From Halorubrum salinum (GTDB taxonomy: Archaea > Halobacteriota > Halobacteria > Halobacteriales > Haloferacaceae), in assembly GCF_024494575.1 (NCBI RefSeq), contig NZ_JANHDO010000001.1, positions 620,001-684,000 on the forward strand: a stretch of DNA of 64,000 nucleotides. Direction: 5' to 3'. Numbering within the stretch: the stretch's first letter is position 1; every line of letters begins with the position of its first letter. The notes beneath the pieces were generated by a model. That model was not told where the DNA came from. It saw only the letters and a program-made list of their open reading frames with translations, and did not search any database. Positions 51,333 to 60,139 of this stretch are shown here, piece after piece. Made by a program: the position numbers and the translations under genes.

Positions 51333-51590
51333 ATGGCCGAGGACCGATCGCTCGACGAGTTCGCGGGCGCGGCGGACGCCGATCGAGACGACGGACACGG
51401 CGATCGGAGCGACGCGGACACAGCGCCGGAGAGCGGCGAACAGAGTGAGACGGACGCCGAGCCGGTCACCGCGACCGCGACGTGGACCGCGGACGGTGCC
51501 GACTGCGACCGGTGCGGCGAGCCGATCAGTCGTCGCTGGCGCGACGGCGACGCGCTCGTCTGTGCCGACTGCAAGGACTGGTCTGGATAG
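51333..51590 (+). CDS. Small zinc-ribbon protein after lysS (DUF7573-like)
   Basis: An 85-aa protein starting with the base after the LysRS stop. N-terminal ~45 aa are acidic and disordered; the C-terminus is a zinc ribbon CDRCGEPISRRWRDGDALVC-x2-C. From memory it matches haloarchaeal DUF7573. Contiguity suggests co-transcription with pyrH-lysS. Confidence 0.82.
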   Translation: MAEDRSLDEFAGAADADRDDGHGDRSDADTAPESGEQSETDAEPVTATATWTADGADCDRCGEPISRRWRDGDALVCADCKDWSG

Positions 51591-51617
51591 CGGAAAAGAC
51601 GCGAGGTCGGTGCTCGG

Positions 51618-51911
51618 TTACTCGCCGTCGACGATGACTTCGACGGGACCGTCGTCGTCCGAGTCGGCCGCGTCCCCGTCGCTGCCGCCGGCCCCGCTCT
51701 GCGTCTGCTGGTAGTAGAGCCCGCCGGCGACCGCGAGGACGATCCACGACCGCCAGTTCGCGAGGTTCAGCGTGTAGCCGATGCCGAACGGCTTCTCGAC
51801 CAGCATGCCCTCGTCCGGCTGCCAGTGCGACGAGAGGAGTCGACCGAGGCTCGGTCGATCGAAGTTGTACGGGATTCCGAGAATCTCACCCGACGACGGT
51901 TTGTCTGCCAT
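51618..51911 (-). CDS. DUF5808-like membrane-anchored protein, 97 aa
   Basis: Starts MADKPSSGEILGIPYNFDRP. The GIPYNFDRPSLGRL...WQPDEGMLVEKPFGIGYTLN segment resembles the DUF5808 domain; one TM helix (SWIVLAVAGGLYYQQ) precedes an acidic tail. Start set at 51911, where the TATA box TTTATAT (~51933) is ~25 bp upstream. Convergent with the zinc-ribbon gene. Function unknown. Confidence 0.82.
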   Translation of the reverse strand: MADKPSSGEILGIPYNFDRPSLGRLLSSHWQPDEGMLVEKPFGIGYTLNLANWRSWIVLAVAGGLYYQQTQSGAGGSDGDAADSDDDGPVEVIVDGE

Positions 51912-52028
51912 ATCGGTGAATCGCCCGCCGGCCATATAAATCGTGGCGCAAGCCGTCGCGCGTCGGGGGAGATCTCGGAGCCGCACGCCTCCCGCTCACC
52001 GGGACCCTCGGCCGCCGGCGTCTCCCGC

Positions 52029-53705
52029 TCACCGGTACCGGCCGCGCCCCTCGACGTCGCGGAGACGGTCGAGGACGGTCGGGTCGCCGACGGCGGCGTA
52101 CCCCGTCTCGAACGCGTCGATCAGCGCCTCCGGGTCGGTCGCAGTCGCCCGGACCGACCCCTCGAAGACGTGGAGGTCCATCGCGTGGTCTTCGACGTGA
52201 CCGGTGTGGTAGCCGAGTCCGAAATCGATGAGCGCGGTCCGCGACGCCTCCGGGGCCGACCGCGGCTCGTCCGCAATTCTGACGTTTCGGGTCGTCGGAT
52301 CCCCGTGGACGATCCCGGCCTCGTGGAGCGTCGCGAGGTGACGCCCCGTCGCGCGCACCCACGCCTCGCCGTCGTCGAGGGCGGCCGCGAGGTCCCGGTC
52401 GCCGACGTGCTGGAGCGTGAGCGTTGCGTTCGGCACGTCGACGTCGTACACGAGCGGGGTCGGGACGCCGGATCGGCGCGCCTCGCTCGTGATCCGCGCC
52501 TCGGAGACGGTCCGGTCGCGCCTGATCGAGCGGTCCAGCTCCGGGTGTCGATACCGCTTCGGAACCCGGCGCTTGATCACGCGGTCGCCCCCGTCACCCG
52601 CCTCGATATCGACGACCGCCTCCGCTCCCCGGCGGTCGGTCACGCGAGTCTCGGCCGCGTCGACGCCCTCGCCGACGGCGACCGATCCGTCGTCGCGCCA
52701 CGTCACGGGCACCTGATCCGGACGGAAGTTCGGATCGACGGCGGAGTCGGCGATCGCGACGGCGTCGTCCGCCCGCGCCATCTTCGCGCCGAGGACGGCG
52801 ATCATCCCGGCGTTGTCGCGGAGGAAGCGCGGCTCGGGCGCGTGAAAGTCGGCTCCGCGGTCTTCACACATCGCCGAGAGCATCTCTCGCAGCCGGTCGT
52901 TCTGGGCGACGCCGCCGCCGAGGACGAGTTCGGTCGCCCCGGTCAGAGACAGCGCGCGCTCGGCGACCTCGGTGAGCATCGCGAACACGTGTTCTTGAAG
53001 CGAAAAGCAGATCGCCTCCACCGACACGCCGTCGTCGTACGCGTCGTTGGCCGCGGAGCTGATCCCCGAAAACGAGAAGTCCATCCCCTTGACGACGTAC
53101 GGGAGATCGAGGAGGTCGTCGGGGCCGTCCGAAGCGTGCTCCGCCGCGTACTCCGCGGCCGCGGCCTCGACCTTCGGTCCGCCGGGGTGGTCCCATCCGA
53201 CGTGGCGGGTGAACTTGTCGATCGCGTTGCCGACGCCGGCGTCCATCGTCTCGCCGAGCACGCGGTAGCGACCGTCGTGGTAGCCGAGGAGGTGCGCGTT
53301 CGCCCCGGAGGCGTTAAGACAGACCGGGCTGTCGAACCCCGAGCGATGCCTGCCGATCTCGAGGTGTGCCACCATGTGGTTCACCCCGACGAGGGGGACG
53401 TCGAGCGCGCCCGCGAGCGCCCGCGCCGCGGTGCCGACCGTACGGAGGCAGGGGCCGAGCCCGGGTCCGCGCGAGAAGGCGACCGCGTCGACGGCGTCCG
53501 GGCCGTACTCGTTCTCCGCGGCGGTCAACACCGCGTCGACGACCGCGGGGATCGCCTCGGACATGTGTTCCGCGGCCTCGCGCGGGTGAATGCCGCCGCT
53601 GTCCGGCTCGTAGGGGTTCGATTCGATGAGAACAGCGTCGGTCTCGGCGTCGTACAGCGCGGCGCTCGCACACCACGCGGTTCCCTCGATGCCGAGAACG
53701 CGCAT
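52029..53705 (-). CDS. kae1-bud32: Kae1-Bud32 fusion (tRNA t6A synthesis, KEOPS)
   Basis: A 558-aa fusion of two KEOPS subunits. Kae1 part (~1-330): VLGIEGTAWCASAAL start, metal-binding HMVAHLEIGRH and the nucleotide loop LGGGVAQNDRLREML. Bud32 atypical kinase part (~350-558): IKRRVPKRYRHPEL, GIVHGDPTTRNVRI catalytic loop and LIDFGLGYHTGHVEDHAMDL. The enzyme adds threonylcarbamoyl to A37 of ANN-decoding tRNAs; Bud32 stimulates it. Such fusions are known in methanogens and haloarchaea. Confidence 0.96.
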   Translation of the reverse strand: MRVLGIEGTAWCASAALYDAETDAVLIESNPYEPDSGGIHPREAAEHMSEAIPAVVDAVLTAAENEYGPDAVDAVAFSRGPGLGPCLRTVGTAARALAGALDVPLVGVNHMVAHLEIGRHRSGFDSPVCLNASGANAHLLGYHDGRYRVLGETMDAGVGNAIDKFTRHVGWDHPGGPKVEAAAAEYAAEHASDGPDDLLDLPYVVKGMDFSFSGISSAANDAYDDGVSVEAICFSLQEHVFAMLTEVAERALSLTGATELVLGGGVAQNDRLREMLSAMCEDRGADFHAPEPRFLRDNAGMIAVLGAKMARADDAVAIADSAVDPNFRPDQVPVTWRDDGSVAVGEGVDAAETRVTDRRGAEAVVDIEAGDGGDRVIKRRVPKRYRHPELDRSIRRDRTVSEARITSEARRSGVPTPLVYDVDVPNATLTLQHVGDRDLAAALDDGEAWVRATGRHLATLHEAGIVHGDPTTRNVRIADEPRSAPEASRTALIDFGLGYHTGHVEDHAMDLHVFEGSVRATATDPEALIDAFETGYAAVGDPTVLDRLRDVEGRGRYR

Positions 53706-53716
53706 TCGGCGGAGCG

Positions 53717-54025
53717 TTAGGCCTCTTCGGCGTCCGCGTCGCCCTCGCCGCCGATCTTGTTGCGTTCGAGCATGTACTCCTGTTCGACGTCGAGCGCGTC
53801 GGCCGCGGAGTCGTACACCTTCGCGTAGCCGACCGTCTTGCGCATGCCGAACTTGGTGTCTAGCTCGTGGACGACGACTTCCTCGGAGTCTTTGTCCAGC
53901 TTGGCCGCGAGCGAGTCGCGGACCGAGAGACGGGAGGGCGTCGCCTCCTCGTGGGTCGTCTCGAAGCGGATATCGGTGCGGTGCAACATGGGGTTCTCCT
54001 CTTCGGAGATGATGTCGACGTCCAT
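53717..54025 (-). CDS. rps24e: 30S ribosomal protein eS24
   Basis: A 102-aa eS24: MDVDIISEEENPMLHRTDIR, SRLSVRDSLAAKLDKDSEEV, KFGMRKTVGYAKVYDSAADA. Normal size plus an acidic C-terminus. It lies 11 bp upstream of kae1-bud32, tightly packed; the S27ae gene usually found in this neighbourhood of archaeal genomes is not between them. Confidence 0.95.
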   Translation of the reverse strand: MDVDIISEEENPMLHRTDIRFETTHEEATPSRLSVRDSLAAKLDKDSEEVVVHELDTKFGMRKTVGYAKVYDSAADALDVEQEYMLERNKIGGEGDADAEEA

Positions 54026-54101
54026 GGTCAGTTACGCGTATATCCCCCCGAAAGCTGTAAAAGGATTTCGAAGCGGGGGTGTCGCGGCGGATCGACGGTT
54101 A

Positions 54102-54716
54102 TTATCTGTCGTCCGGATCGACGCCGAGCGCGTCGTACGCCGCGTCGACGTCGCCGTCGAGCGCCTCGAACAGCTCGCGAGCCTCGGCCCGCGTCTCCGA
54201 GGTGACCGGAACCCGGACCATCCCCTCGCCCGGCTGTCCGTAGACGACGCTCGCCCCGTTCGACGCGGCGAGGATCGCCGGCAGCGTCGCGAGGTCCTCC
54301 TCGCCCGTCACCTCGATCCACGTCGGTTCGTCGTCGGCCAACGCCGTCGCGAGCGCCGAGAGCAGCTCCGCCGACAGCGACGCCGCGGGGTTGCTCACGG
54401 AGACTCGTCGGACCTCCGGGTCCGCGAGCGACGCCTCGATCTCCTCGTCGACCGCCTCGCGCTCCGTCTTCCCGTCGATGACGGCCACGTCGGGAACGCG
54501 CCCGGCCGCACGGAGGTGATAGGTGACCACGTCCCCGACGGCGATGATCGGAGCGTCCCTCACGGTCGGGTCGGCTGCGGCCCGATCGGCCGCGGTCGTC
54601 TCGGCGTGCGCCGCGGCCGTCTCCGCGGCCTCCGCGAGCAGCGCGTCGGTGTCGGTCGTCACCGGGCCGAGGGGGTCCTTGAACGCGTCTCTGAGTGAGT
54701 CTGGAAGGGTGAGCAT
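54102..54716 (-). CDS. GTP-dependent dephospho-CoA kinase (DUF359)
   Basis: A 204-aa member of the archaeal DUF359 family, which phosphorylates dephospho-CoA with GTP as the last step of CoA synthesis. Strands IIAVGDVVTYHLRAAGRVPD and VAVIDGKTEREAVD with SVSNPAASLSAELLSALATA, then WIEVTGEEDLATLPAILAAS and VVYGQPGEGMVRVPV are family marks. Start MLTLPDSLRDAF. It sits between spt4 and eS24, its usual archaeal position. Confidence 0.9.
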   Translation of the reverse strand: MLTLPDSLRDAFKDPLGPVTTDTDALLAEAAETAAAHAETTAADRAAADPTVRDAPIIAVGDVVTYHLRAAGRVPDVAVIDGKTEREAVDEEIEASLADPEVRRVSVSNPAASLSAELLSALATALADDEPTWIEVTGEEDLATLPAILAASNGASVVYGQPGEGMVRVPVTSETRAEARELFEALDGDVDAAYDALGVDPDDR

Positions 54717-54751
54717 GACTGGGCGTGTGGTCGGCTTTCGGCGTGTCCGTC

Positions 54752-54949
54752 CTACCGGACCTTCAGCGCGTACGAGCCCGCCTTCGTGACGTTCATCTCT
54801 TCGGCGATCTCGCTTTCCTCCGGCCGGGTGATGATGACGTATCCCGCCCAGTCCTCCGTCAGCGACGACGACCCGCAGTGCTCGCAGGTCTGTGCGTCGG
54901 GGTCGTTGACGTGGTGACACTCCCGACACGCGAGGCGGTCCTCGGCCAT
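54752..54949 (-). CDS. spt4: Transcription elongation factor Spt4 (RpoE2)
   Basis: A 65-aa zinc protein: CRECHHVNDPDAQTCEHCG (four Cys), then LTEDWAGYVIITRPEESEIA and VTKAGSYALKVR. Partners with Spt5 to make RNA polymerase processive. Its ATG overlaps the rpo7 stop by one base; the two usually move together in archaea. Confidence 0.95.
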   Translation of the reverse strand: MAEDRLACRECHHVNDPDAQTCEHCGSSSLTEDWAGYVIITRPEESEIAEEMNVTKAGSYALKVR

Positions 54950-55524
54950 CAGTCGGCCTCCTCACCGGTCTGTTCGCGGTGTTTCCGCTGTCCCTCCAGC
55001 CACTCGTGTTTCCCGAGACCGGGCTGTTTCGCCGTGAGCCCGATCTTCGAGTCGCGGGGGTTGCGCTCGTCGATGCTCTTCGTCACGACGCGGACCCGGA
55101 CGGCGTCGTCGACGCCGAGCGTCTTATCGGAGTCCGAGGAGGCGAGCTGCTGGTTCGCCCCGTCGAACGTGAGGTACTCGTCCGTGATCTGCGAGACGTG
55201 GAGCAGCCCGTCGACCGGACCGATACCGACGAACGCCCCGAACTCCACCGTCTCCACGACGGTACCGTCCGCGACCTCCTGCATGTCGGGGTCGTAGGTG
55301 AGCGCGTCGAACTCGGCCTCGTAGTAGACGCCGGGCCGGTTGTGTAACACCGCCCCCTCGCCGATGTCGTGGACGTTGATGACGCTCACGACGCTGCCGA
55401 CCTCCTCGTCCATCCGTCCTTCCAGTTTGTCCTGTAGCAGGGCTTTCACCCGCTCGTCGGTGACGTCCGCCAGGTGTTTCGGCGGTACCTCGACCGTATC
55501 CTTGAGTCGAACTCGTTTGTACAT
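54949..55524 (-). CDS. rpo7: RNA polymerase subunit Rpo7 (E')
   Basis: A 191-aa Rpo7. Tip domain MYKRVRLKDTVEVPPKHLAD, then the S1/OB domain ADGTVVETVEFGAFVGIGPV, DGLLHVSQITDEYL. Forms the stalk of archaeal RNA polymerase with Rpo4 and contacts nascent RNA. Extended C-terminus (KHEWLEGQRKHREQTGEEAD). Confidence 0.96.
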   Translation of the reverse strand: MYKRVRLKDTVEVPPKHLADVTDERVKALLQDKLEGRMDEEVGSVVSVINVHDIGEGAVLHNRPGVYYEAEFDALTYDPDMQEVADGTVVETVEFGAFVGIGPVDGLLHVSQITDEYLTFDGANQQLASSDSDKTLGVDDAVRVRVVTKSIDERNPRDSKIGLTAKQPGLGKHEWLEGQRKHREQTGEEAD

Positions 55525-55545
55525 AGTGTTGGTTGTCCGCGTCCG

Positions 55546-55983
55546 CTAGGGTTCCGTTATCGCCAGTGTGTTCCGACCCCTTAAACCGATTACTGGTGCG
55601 TCCGCCTCCAGCACCCGATTCGCCAGCGGTCGATCGTTGGTGACGACGCCGTCGATCCGGCCCTCGGTGACCAGCTCGACGAGCGCGTCGTCCGCGTACG
55701 TTTCCTCGGTCTCTACCGTCTCCGCCCGCGCCGCGAGGTCCGCGCCCACGCTCGCCGCGGTCGCCTCCGCGCCGTTTCCGGCCTGCAGTCCGTCCAGTTC
55801 GGCGACGACGGCCGCGGGAACGACCGCCTCGTAGGTCCCGAGGAGCCGATCGAGCTCCTCGAAGAGCCGGACGTTCGCCTCGACCGGAGCCATGAGCGCG
55901 CTCGCGTCGAGCGCGACGACCGGCGGGGCCGCGTCCGCACCCGCCGAGGCGTCTGCCAGGAGCGAGCGGGCGGGGTCTGTCAC
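55546..55983 (-). CDS. PIN-domain ribonuclease (FCF1/VapC9-like)
   Basis: A 145-aa PIN protein. Acidic active-site residues in VVALDASALMAPVEAN, AAVVAELDGLQ, YADDALVELV and GVVTNDRPLANRV. GTG start one base after the aIF2-gamma stop, so co-transcribed. In archaea this family neighbours aIF2-gamma/Rpo7 and is thought to process rRNA precursors; not a toxin, as no antitoxin gene adjoins. Confidence 0.88.
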   Translation of the reverse strand: MTDPARSLLADASAGADAAPPVVALDASALMAPVEANVRLFEELDRLLGTYEAVVPAAVVAELDGLQAGNGAEATAASVGADLAARAETVETEETYADDALVELVTEGRIDGVVTNDRPLANRVLEADAPVIGLRGRNTLAITEP

Positions 55984-55984
55984 G

Positions 55985-57229
55985 TTACGAGAGCGTCCCG
56001 ACGCCGATGAGCCGCCACCGCGCGCCGACGCGTCGGTTGATCGCTATCTGTGCGCCCTCCTCGGCGCAGACGGGGCGTTTGAGGCTCACCTCGCACTCGC
56101 CGTCGCGAGCGCTCGTCACCGCCCCGACCGTGGTGGCGGTGCCGACGGTGAGCATCAGGGGCTCGCCCGTGCTGATCTCCTCGATGTCGCTCTCGCCGCT
56201 CTCGTCGTCCTCCTTCCCCACGACGCGGTCGAGCAGATCGACTTGCATCTCGAACTCGTTGCGGGTCGGCGGGAGCGTTCCGGGCTCGCCCGCGACCTGC
56301 CCCGCGAGCGCGTCGCCTTTCGTCAGGCTCGGGTCGAGCCCCGTGCCGACGCCGAGCAGGCCGCCCGGGCGGGCGCTCTCGACGTCGTTGCTGCCGGCCT
56401 GCAGCGAGCGGACCGTCGTTTCGAGCGGCCGCCACTCCGTCTGGCCCTCCTCGTCGACCTCGCGACCGGGGCGGATCTCGAGGCCGTCGCCGACCGACAG
56501 CTCGCCGCTGACGAGCGAGCCGCCCACGACGCCGCCCTTGAGGTCCGCGGCGGTCGCGCCCGGGCGGTTGATGTCGAACGATCGGGCCGCGTACATCCGG
56601 GCGCTCTCGCCGGGGTCGCGGTCCGGCGTCGGGATCTCCGTCTCGATCGCGTCGATGAGGAGATCGAGGTTGACCTCCTGTTGGGCCGAGACGGGGACTA
56701 TCGGCGCGTCCTCCGCGACGGTGCCCTCGACGAACTCCTGGATCTGCTGGTAGTTGTCGACGGCGCGGTCGCGGTCGACCAGATCCACTTTGTTCTGTGC
56801 GATGACGACGTTCTCGATCCCGATCAGGTCCAGCGCCATCAGGTGCTCTTCCGTCTGTGCCTGCGGGACGTCCTCCGTGGCGCTCACGACGAGCACCGCC
56901 CCGTCCATGATCGAGGCTCCCGACAGCATCGTCGCCATCAGCGTCTCGTGGCCGGGCGCGTCGACGAACGAGACGGTTCGGAGCGGCTCGCTCTCGGAGC
57001 CGTCTTCGCACGTCTCGTCGACGGTGTAACACTCGGGCGCGTCGACGCCGGGGCAGCGGCGGAACGTCGCGTCCGCGTAGCCCAGTCGGATCGAGATGCC
57101 GCGTTTCATTTCCTCGCTGTGCTGGTCGGTCCACGATCCGGACAACGCCTGCACGAGCGTCGTCTTCCCGTGGTCGACGTGACCGACGAGACCGATGTTC
57201 ACCTCCGGTTGTGTGTTGGCTTCAGTCAC
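55985..57229 (-). CDS. eif2g: Translation initiation factor aIF2 subunit gamma
   Basis: A 414-aa GTPase that carries Met-tRNAi to the small subunit. G1 [17 protein letters not shown], switch region [17 protein letters not shown], a zinc knuckle ([18 protein letters not shown]), G3 [11 protein letters not shown]4 AQNKVDLVD and domain II/III ([20 protein letters not shown]). Heads an operon with the PIN, Rpo7 and Spt4 genes. Confidence 0.97.
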   Translation of the reverse strand: MTEANTQPEVNIGLVGHVDHGKTTLVQALSGSWTDQHSEEMKRGISIRLGYADATFRRCPGVDAPECYTVDETCEDGSESEPLRTVSFVDAPGHETLMATMLSGASIMDGAVLVVSATEDVPQAQTEEHLMALDLIGIENVVIAQNKVDLVDRDRAVDNYQQIQEFVEGTVAEDAPIVPVSAQQEVNLDLLIDAIETEIPTPDRDPGESARMYAARSFDINRPGATAADLKGGVVGGSLVSGELSVGDGLEIRPGREVDEEGQTEWRPLETTVRSLQAGSNDVESARPGGLLGVGTGLDPSLTKGDALAGQVAGEPGTLPPTRNEFEMQVDLLDRVVGKEDDESGESDIEEISTGEPLMLTVGTATTVGAVTSARDGECEVSLKRPVCAEEGAQIAINRRVGARWRLIGVGTLS

Positions 57230-57311
57230 TGTTGGACCTCCTAACGGAGCAGTCTTACCGGAAATTCGCCCCGTGCGAGTGATAAAGTTGCTGTTATAGT
57301 GGCGATGTTCC

Positions 57312-57536
57312 CTACGGCCGCGTCACGACCGAGTCGCGCATGTCCGGACCGGACGCCCGGGTGAGCCCCACGACGAGCGTGACGGTCATGACCGCGAGCA
57401 GTGCCACCACGGCGAGGAAGAACCCGGTCACCCCGACCCGCGTCAGGAGCGCCGTCCCGAGCAGGTCGCCGCCGACCGCGGCGAGGAGGGCGAGTACCGC
57501 GAGTCCGAGCAGCCGGTCCTGTGATGTCGTTGTCAT
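57312..57536 (-). CDS. Two-TM small membrane protein, 74 aa
   Basis: ATG 57536 ([12 protein letters not shown]). Two hydrophobic helices, ~8-28 and ~36-58, then a polar tail ([12 protein letters not shown]). Unknown family; stands alone with its own promoter about 80 bp upstream of the aIF2-gamma operon's start in opposite order (same strand). Confidence 0.7.
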   Translation of the reverse strand: MTTTSQDRLLGLAVLALLAAVGGDLLGTALLTRVGVTGFFLAVVALLAVMTVTLVVGLTRASGPDMRDSVVTRP

Positions 57537-57698
57537 ACGAACCGCTTGGGGCCGGAGCGGGTTAAGCCGCACTCGACACCTGTCGGTACGTCTCACGCTC
57601 TCACACGCCGCCGATCGACGCCGTCGGGGCTCCGCTCGCCGCGGGCGGCGACTCCGTCCGACGCGACTTTACGCCTCACGGTCGTAGCCGCTCTCGAC

Positions 57699-58163
57699 AT
57701 GGGATACGCGTGCCCCGTCTGTGAGACGCCACAGCGCGACGGCGAGCACCTCGCACATCATCTCGCGTTCACGGCGTTGCTCCACGGCGACGACCACGCC
57801 GCGTGGCTCGACGAGCGCGTCCCGGACTGGGCCGACCGCGATCCAGCCGGGCTCGCGGCCGAGGTGACACCGCACGCCGAGGAGGCCGAGTACCACGAGG
57901 TGTTCGAGGACACGGCCGACCGCGGGCGACCGAACGTGGACGTCGGCGCGCACGCGGACCCAGGACACGGGCACGGCGGACACGACCACGCGCACGGCTC
58001 CGCCGCGAGGGACGGCGTGGTCGACGAGACCGACGCGACCGACCCGGAGACGGCCGAGGCGCTTCGGGAGGCACGAGAGATGACGCGGAAGATGCTCGAC
58101 GAGTCGGACGACGGTGGCGGCCGTGACTCGGAAGGAAGCGGCGGCGACGACTCGAACTCGTAA
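57699..58163 (+). CDS. DUF5810-like Zn-finger protein with His/Gly tail
   Basis: A 154-aa protein. N-terminal zinc-finger-like YACPVCETPQRDGEHLAHHL (C-x2-C with His-rich helix) then a helical acidic middle and a His/Gly-rich metal-binding-type stretch (ADPGHGHGGHDHAHG, residues ~88-102). Recalled family DUF5810, haloarchaea only. Followed by the DUF5809-like gene 36 bp later, a conserved pair. Possible metal binding or storage. Confidence 0.82.
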   Translation: MGYACPVCETPQRDGEHLAHHLAFTALLHGDDHAAWLDERVPDWADRDPAGLAAEVTPHAEEAEYHEVFEDTADRGRPNVDVGAHADPGHGHGGHDHAHGSAARDGVVDETDATDPETAEALREAREMTRKMLDESDDGGGRDSEGSGGDDSNS

Positions 58164-58199
58164 CGGAACGCCCTTTTCGCTTCGGAGTCGAGGCGCGGT

Positions 58200-58637
58200 A
58201 TGCACACCAGAGGGACGTTCGCCCCGGAGAGCCGCGCCGACGCGCTCGAACGCTACGAGGAGGTCGGTCCGGTCGCACAGGTCGTCGTCCGCGAGGCGAC
58301 GAAGGCGATGGAGTTCGACGCCGACGAGTACGACGAGCGCGTCACGCCCGAGGTCGTCCAGACCGCCCGCGACGCCGCCTTCGCCGAACTGCTCGCGGTC
58401 CACGTCGGCGACGACGGCGAGTTCGACGCGTGGCTCGCGGACAGCGAGTTCGACGACGAGGACGTGGTACGGATCGGCTCCGAGAACGTCGAGAACGTGG
58501 TGTGGCACCCGATACCGTTCGCCGACACGGTGATCGCGGCGACGTACCAAGAGGAGCCCGACGCGGCCGCGAGCACCCTCCGCCGGAACGCGTTCGGGCG
58601 CGTGTACCGCGAGGAGTTCTACGAGTCCGGGCGCTAG
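58200..58637 (+). CDS. DUF5809-like protein
   Basis: A 145-aa acidic soluble protein: MHTRGTFAPESRADALERYE, ATKAMEFDADEYDERVTPEV, VVWHPIPFADTVIAATYQEE, RNAFGRVYREEFYESGR. No Cys. From memory DUF5809 of haloarchaea; it is regularly paired with the DUF5810 gene that precedes it here. Function unknown. Confidence 0.82.
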   Translation: MHTRGTFAPESRADALERYEEVGPVAQVVVREATKAMEFDADEYDERVTPEVVQTARDAAFAELLAVHVGDDGEFDAWLADSEFDDEDVVRIGSENVENVVWHPIPFADTVIAATYQEEPDAAASTLRRNAFGRVYREEFYESGR

Positions 58638-58711
58638 CGCGGGTATCGGCGCGTATAAAAACAGAAACCGAGGGCGTCGGAGTCGACCCGACGCGGCCGC
58701 GACGCCGGCGC

Positions 58712-59974
58712 TCAGGCGAGCTCGTCGATCTTGTCGACGACGGCCTCGGCGAACTCGCTCGTCGCGAGCTTCTCGCCGCCGTCGATCTGGCGGTGGAGGT
58801 CGTAGGTGACCTGTCCGGATGCGATGGTCTCCTCGACGGCGTCGCGAACGAGGTCCGCGGCGTCGTCCCAGCCGAGGTAATCGAGCATCTCGCGGCCGGA
58901 GAGGATCATCGCGGTGGGGTTCACCTTGTCCTCGCCCGCGTACTTCGGCGCGGAGCCGTGAACCGGCTCGGCCAGACAGCGGCCGTGGCCGAAGTTGGCA
59001 CCGGGTGCGATGCCCAGACCGCCGATCTGCGCGCCGGCGGCGTCGGACATGTAGTCGCCGTTGAGGTTCATCGTCGCGATGACCTCGTACTCGTCCGTCC
59101 GGGTGAGAAGCTGCTGGAGCATGTTGTCGGCGATGCGGTCGTTCACGACGACGGTGCCCTCGGGCTGTTCGCCGTCGTGTTCGTCCCACAGCTCGTCCTC
59201 GGTGATGACGTCGTCGCCGTACTCCTCCTCTGCGACCTCGTAGCCCCAGTCGCGGAACGCGCCCTCGGTGAACTTCATGATGTTCCCCTTGTGGACGAGG
59301 GTGACGGTGTCGCGGTCGTTGGCGACGGCGTAGTCGATCGCCTCGCGGATGAGGCGCTTCGAGCCGAACTCCGAGATCGGTTTGACGCCGATCCCGACGG
59401 GGCCGTCGTGGATGACGTCCGCGACCTCCATGTCGTCTTCGAGGAACCTGCGTACCTTCTCTACCTCGTCGGTGCCGGCCTCCCACTCGACGCCGGCGTA
59501 GACGTCCTCCGTGTTCTCACGGAAGGTGATCATGTCCATCGCCTCGGGGTTTTTCACGGGCGACGGGACGCCTTCGAGGTGGTAGGTCGGCCGGACGTTC
59601 GCGTACATATCGAGCGTCTGCCGGAGCGCGACGTTCAGCGAGCGGAAGCCCGCGCCGACGGGCGTCGTCAGCGGGCCCTTGATCGCGACGCGGTGACTTC
59701 GGATGGCCGAGACCGTGTCCTCGGGGAGGTTCTCGTCGTACTTCTCACGGGCGCTCTCGCCCGCGTAGACGCGCATCCACGCGATGGAGCGGCCGGTCGC
59801 CTCCGCGGCGGCGTCGAGTACCTTCTGTGCTGCCGGTCCGACGTCGGTGCCGATCCCGTCGCCGTGGATGATCGGGATAATGGGATTCGACGGGACGTTC
59901 AGCTCGCCTGTCTCCTCGTCGGCGAGCGTGATCGCCTCGCCGTCTTCGGGGACGTCGACCTTATCGTAGCTCAT
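58712..59974 (-). CDS. icd: Isocitrate dehydrogenase (NADP+)
   Basis: A 420-aa dimeric-type Icd of the TCA cycle, giving 2-oxoglutarate, CO2 and NADPH. IPIIHGDGIGTDVGPAAQKV start, substrate Ser loop SRSHRVAIKG-like (IRSHRVAIKGPLTTPVGAGF), RLIREAIDYAVANDRDTVTL and the signature NLNGDYMSDAAGAQIGGLGI followed by EPVHGSAPKYAG. TATA TTTAAG (~60000) sits ~27 bp before the ATG at 59974; the longer upstream frame is rejected. Confidence 0.96.
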   Translation of the reverse strand: MSYDKVDVPEDGEAITLADEETGELNVPSNPIIPIIHGDGIGTDVGPAAQKVLDAAAEATGRSIAWMRVYAGESAREKYDENLPEDTVSAIRSHRVAIKGPLTTPVGAGFRSLNVALRQTLDMYANVRPTYHLEGVPSPVKNPEAMDMITFRENTEDVYAGVEWEAGTDEVEKVRRFLEDDMEVADVIHDGPVGIGVKPISEFGSKRLIREAIDYAVANDRDTVTLVHKGNIMKFTEGAFRDWGYEVAEEEYGDDVITEDELWDEHDGEQPEGTVVVNDRIADNMLQQLLTRTDEYEVIATMNLNGDYMSDAAGAQIGGLGIAPGANFGHGRCLAEPVHGSAPKYAGEDKVNPTAMILSGREMLDYLGWDDAADLVRDAVEETIASGQVTYDLHRQIDGGEKLATSEFAEAVVDKIDELA

Positions 59975-60139
59975 GAACGTTCGTGGATTCTTGGGGGCGC
60001 TTAAAGTGCCTGCCGCTTTGCCGCTGGCGTCAAATTCGCCGGAATCGAACGGCGAGACCGGGCCCGACTTCAGCGGCCGAGAGGGCGGCCACGGGCGGTC
60101 AGACGCGTCGGACACGGCGGACGCGCCCCGGCGACCCGG

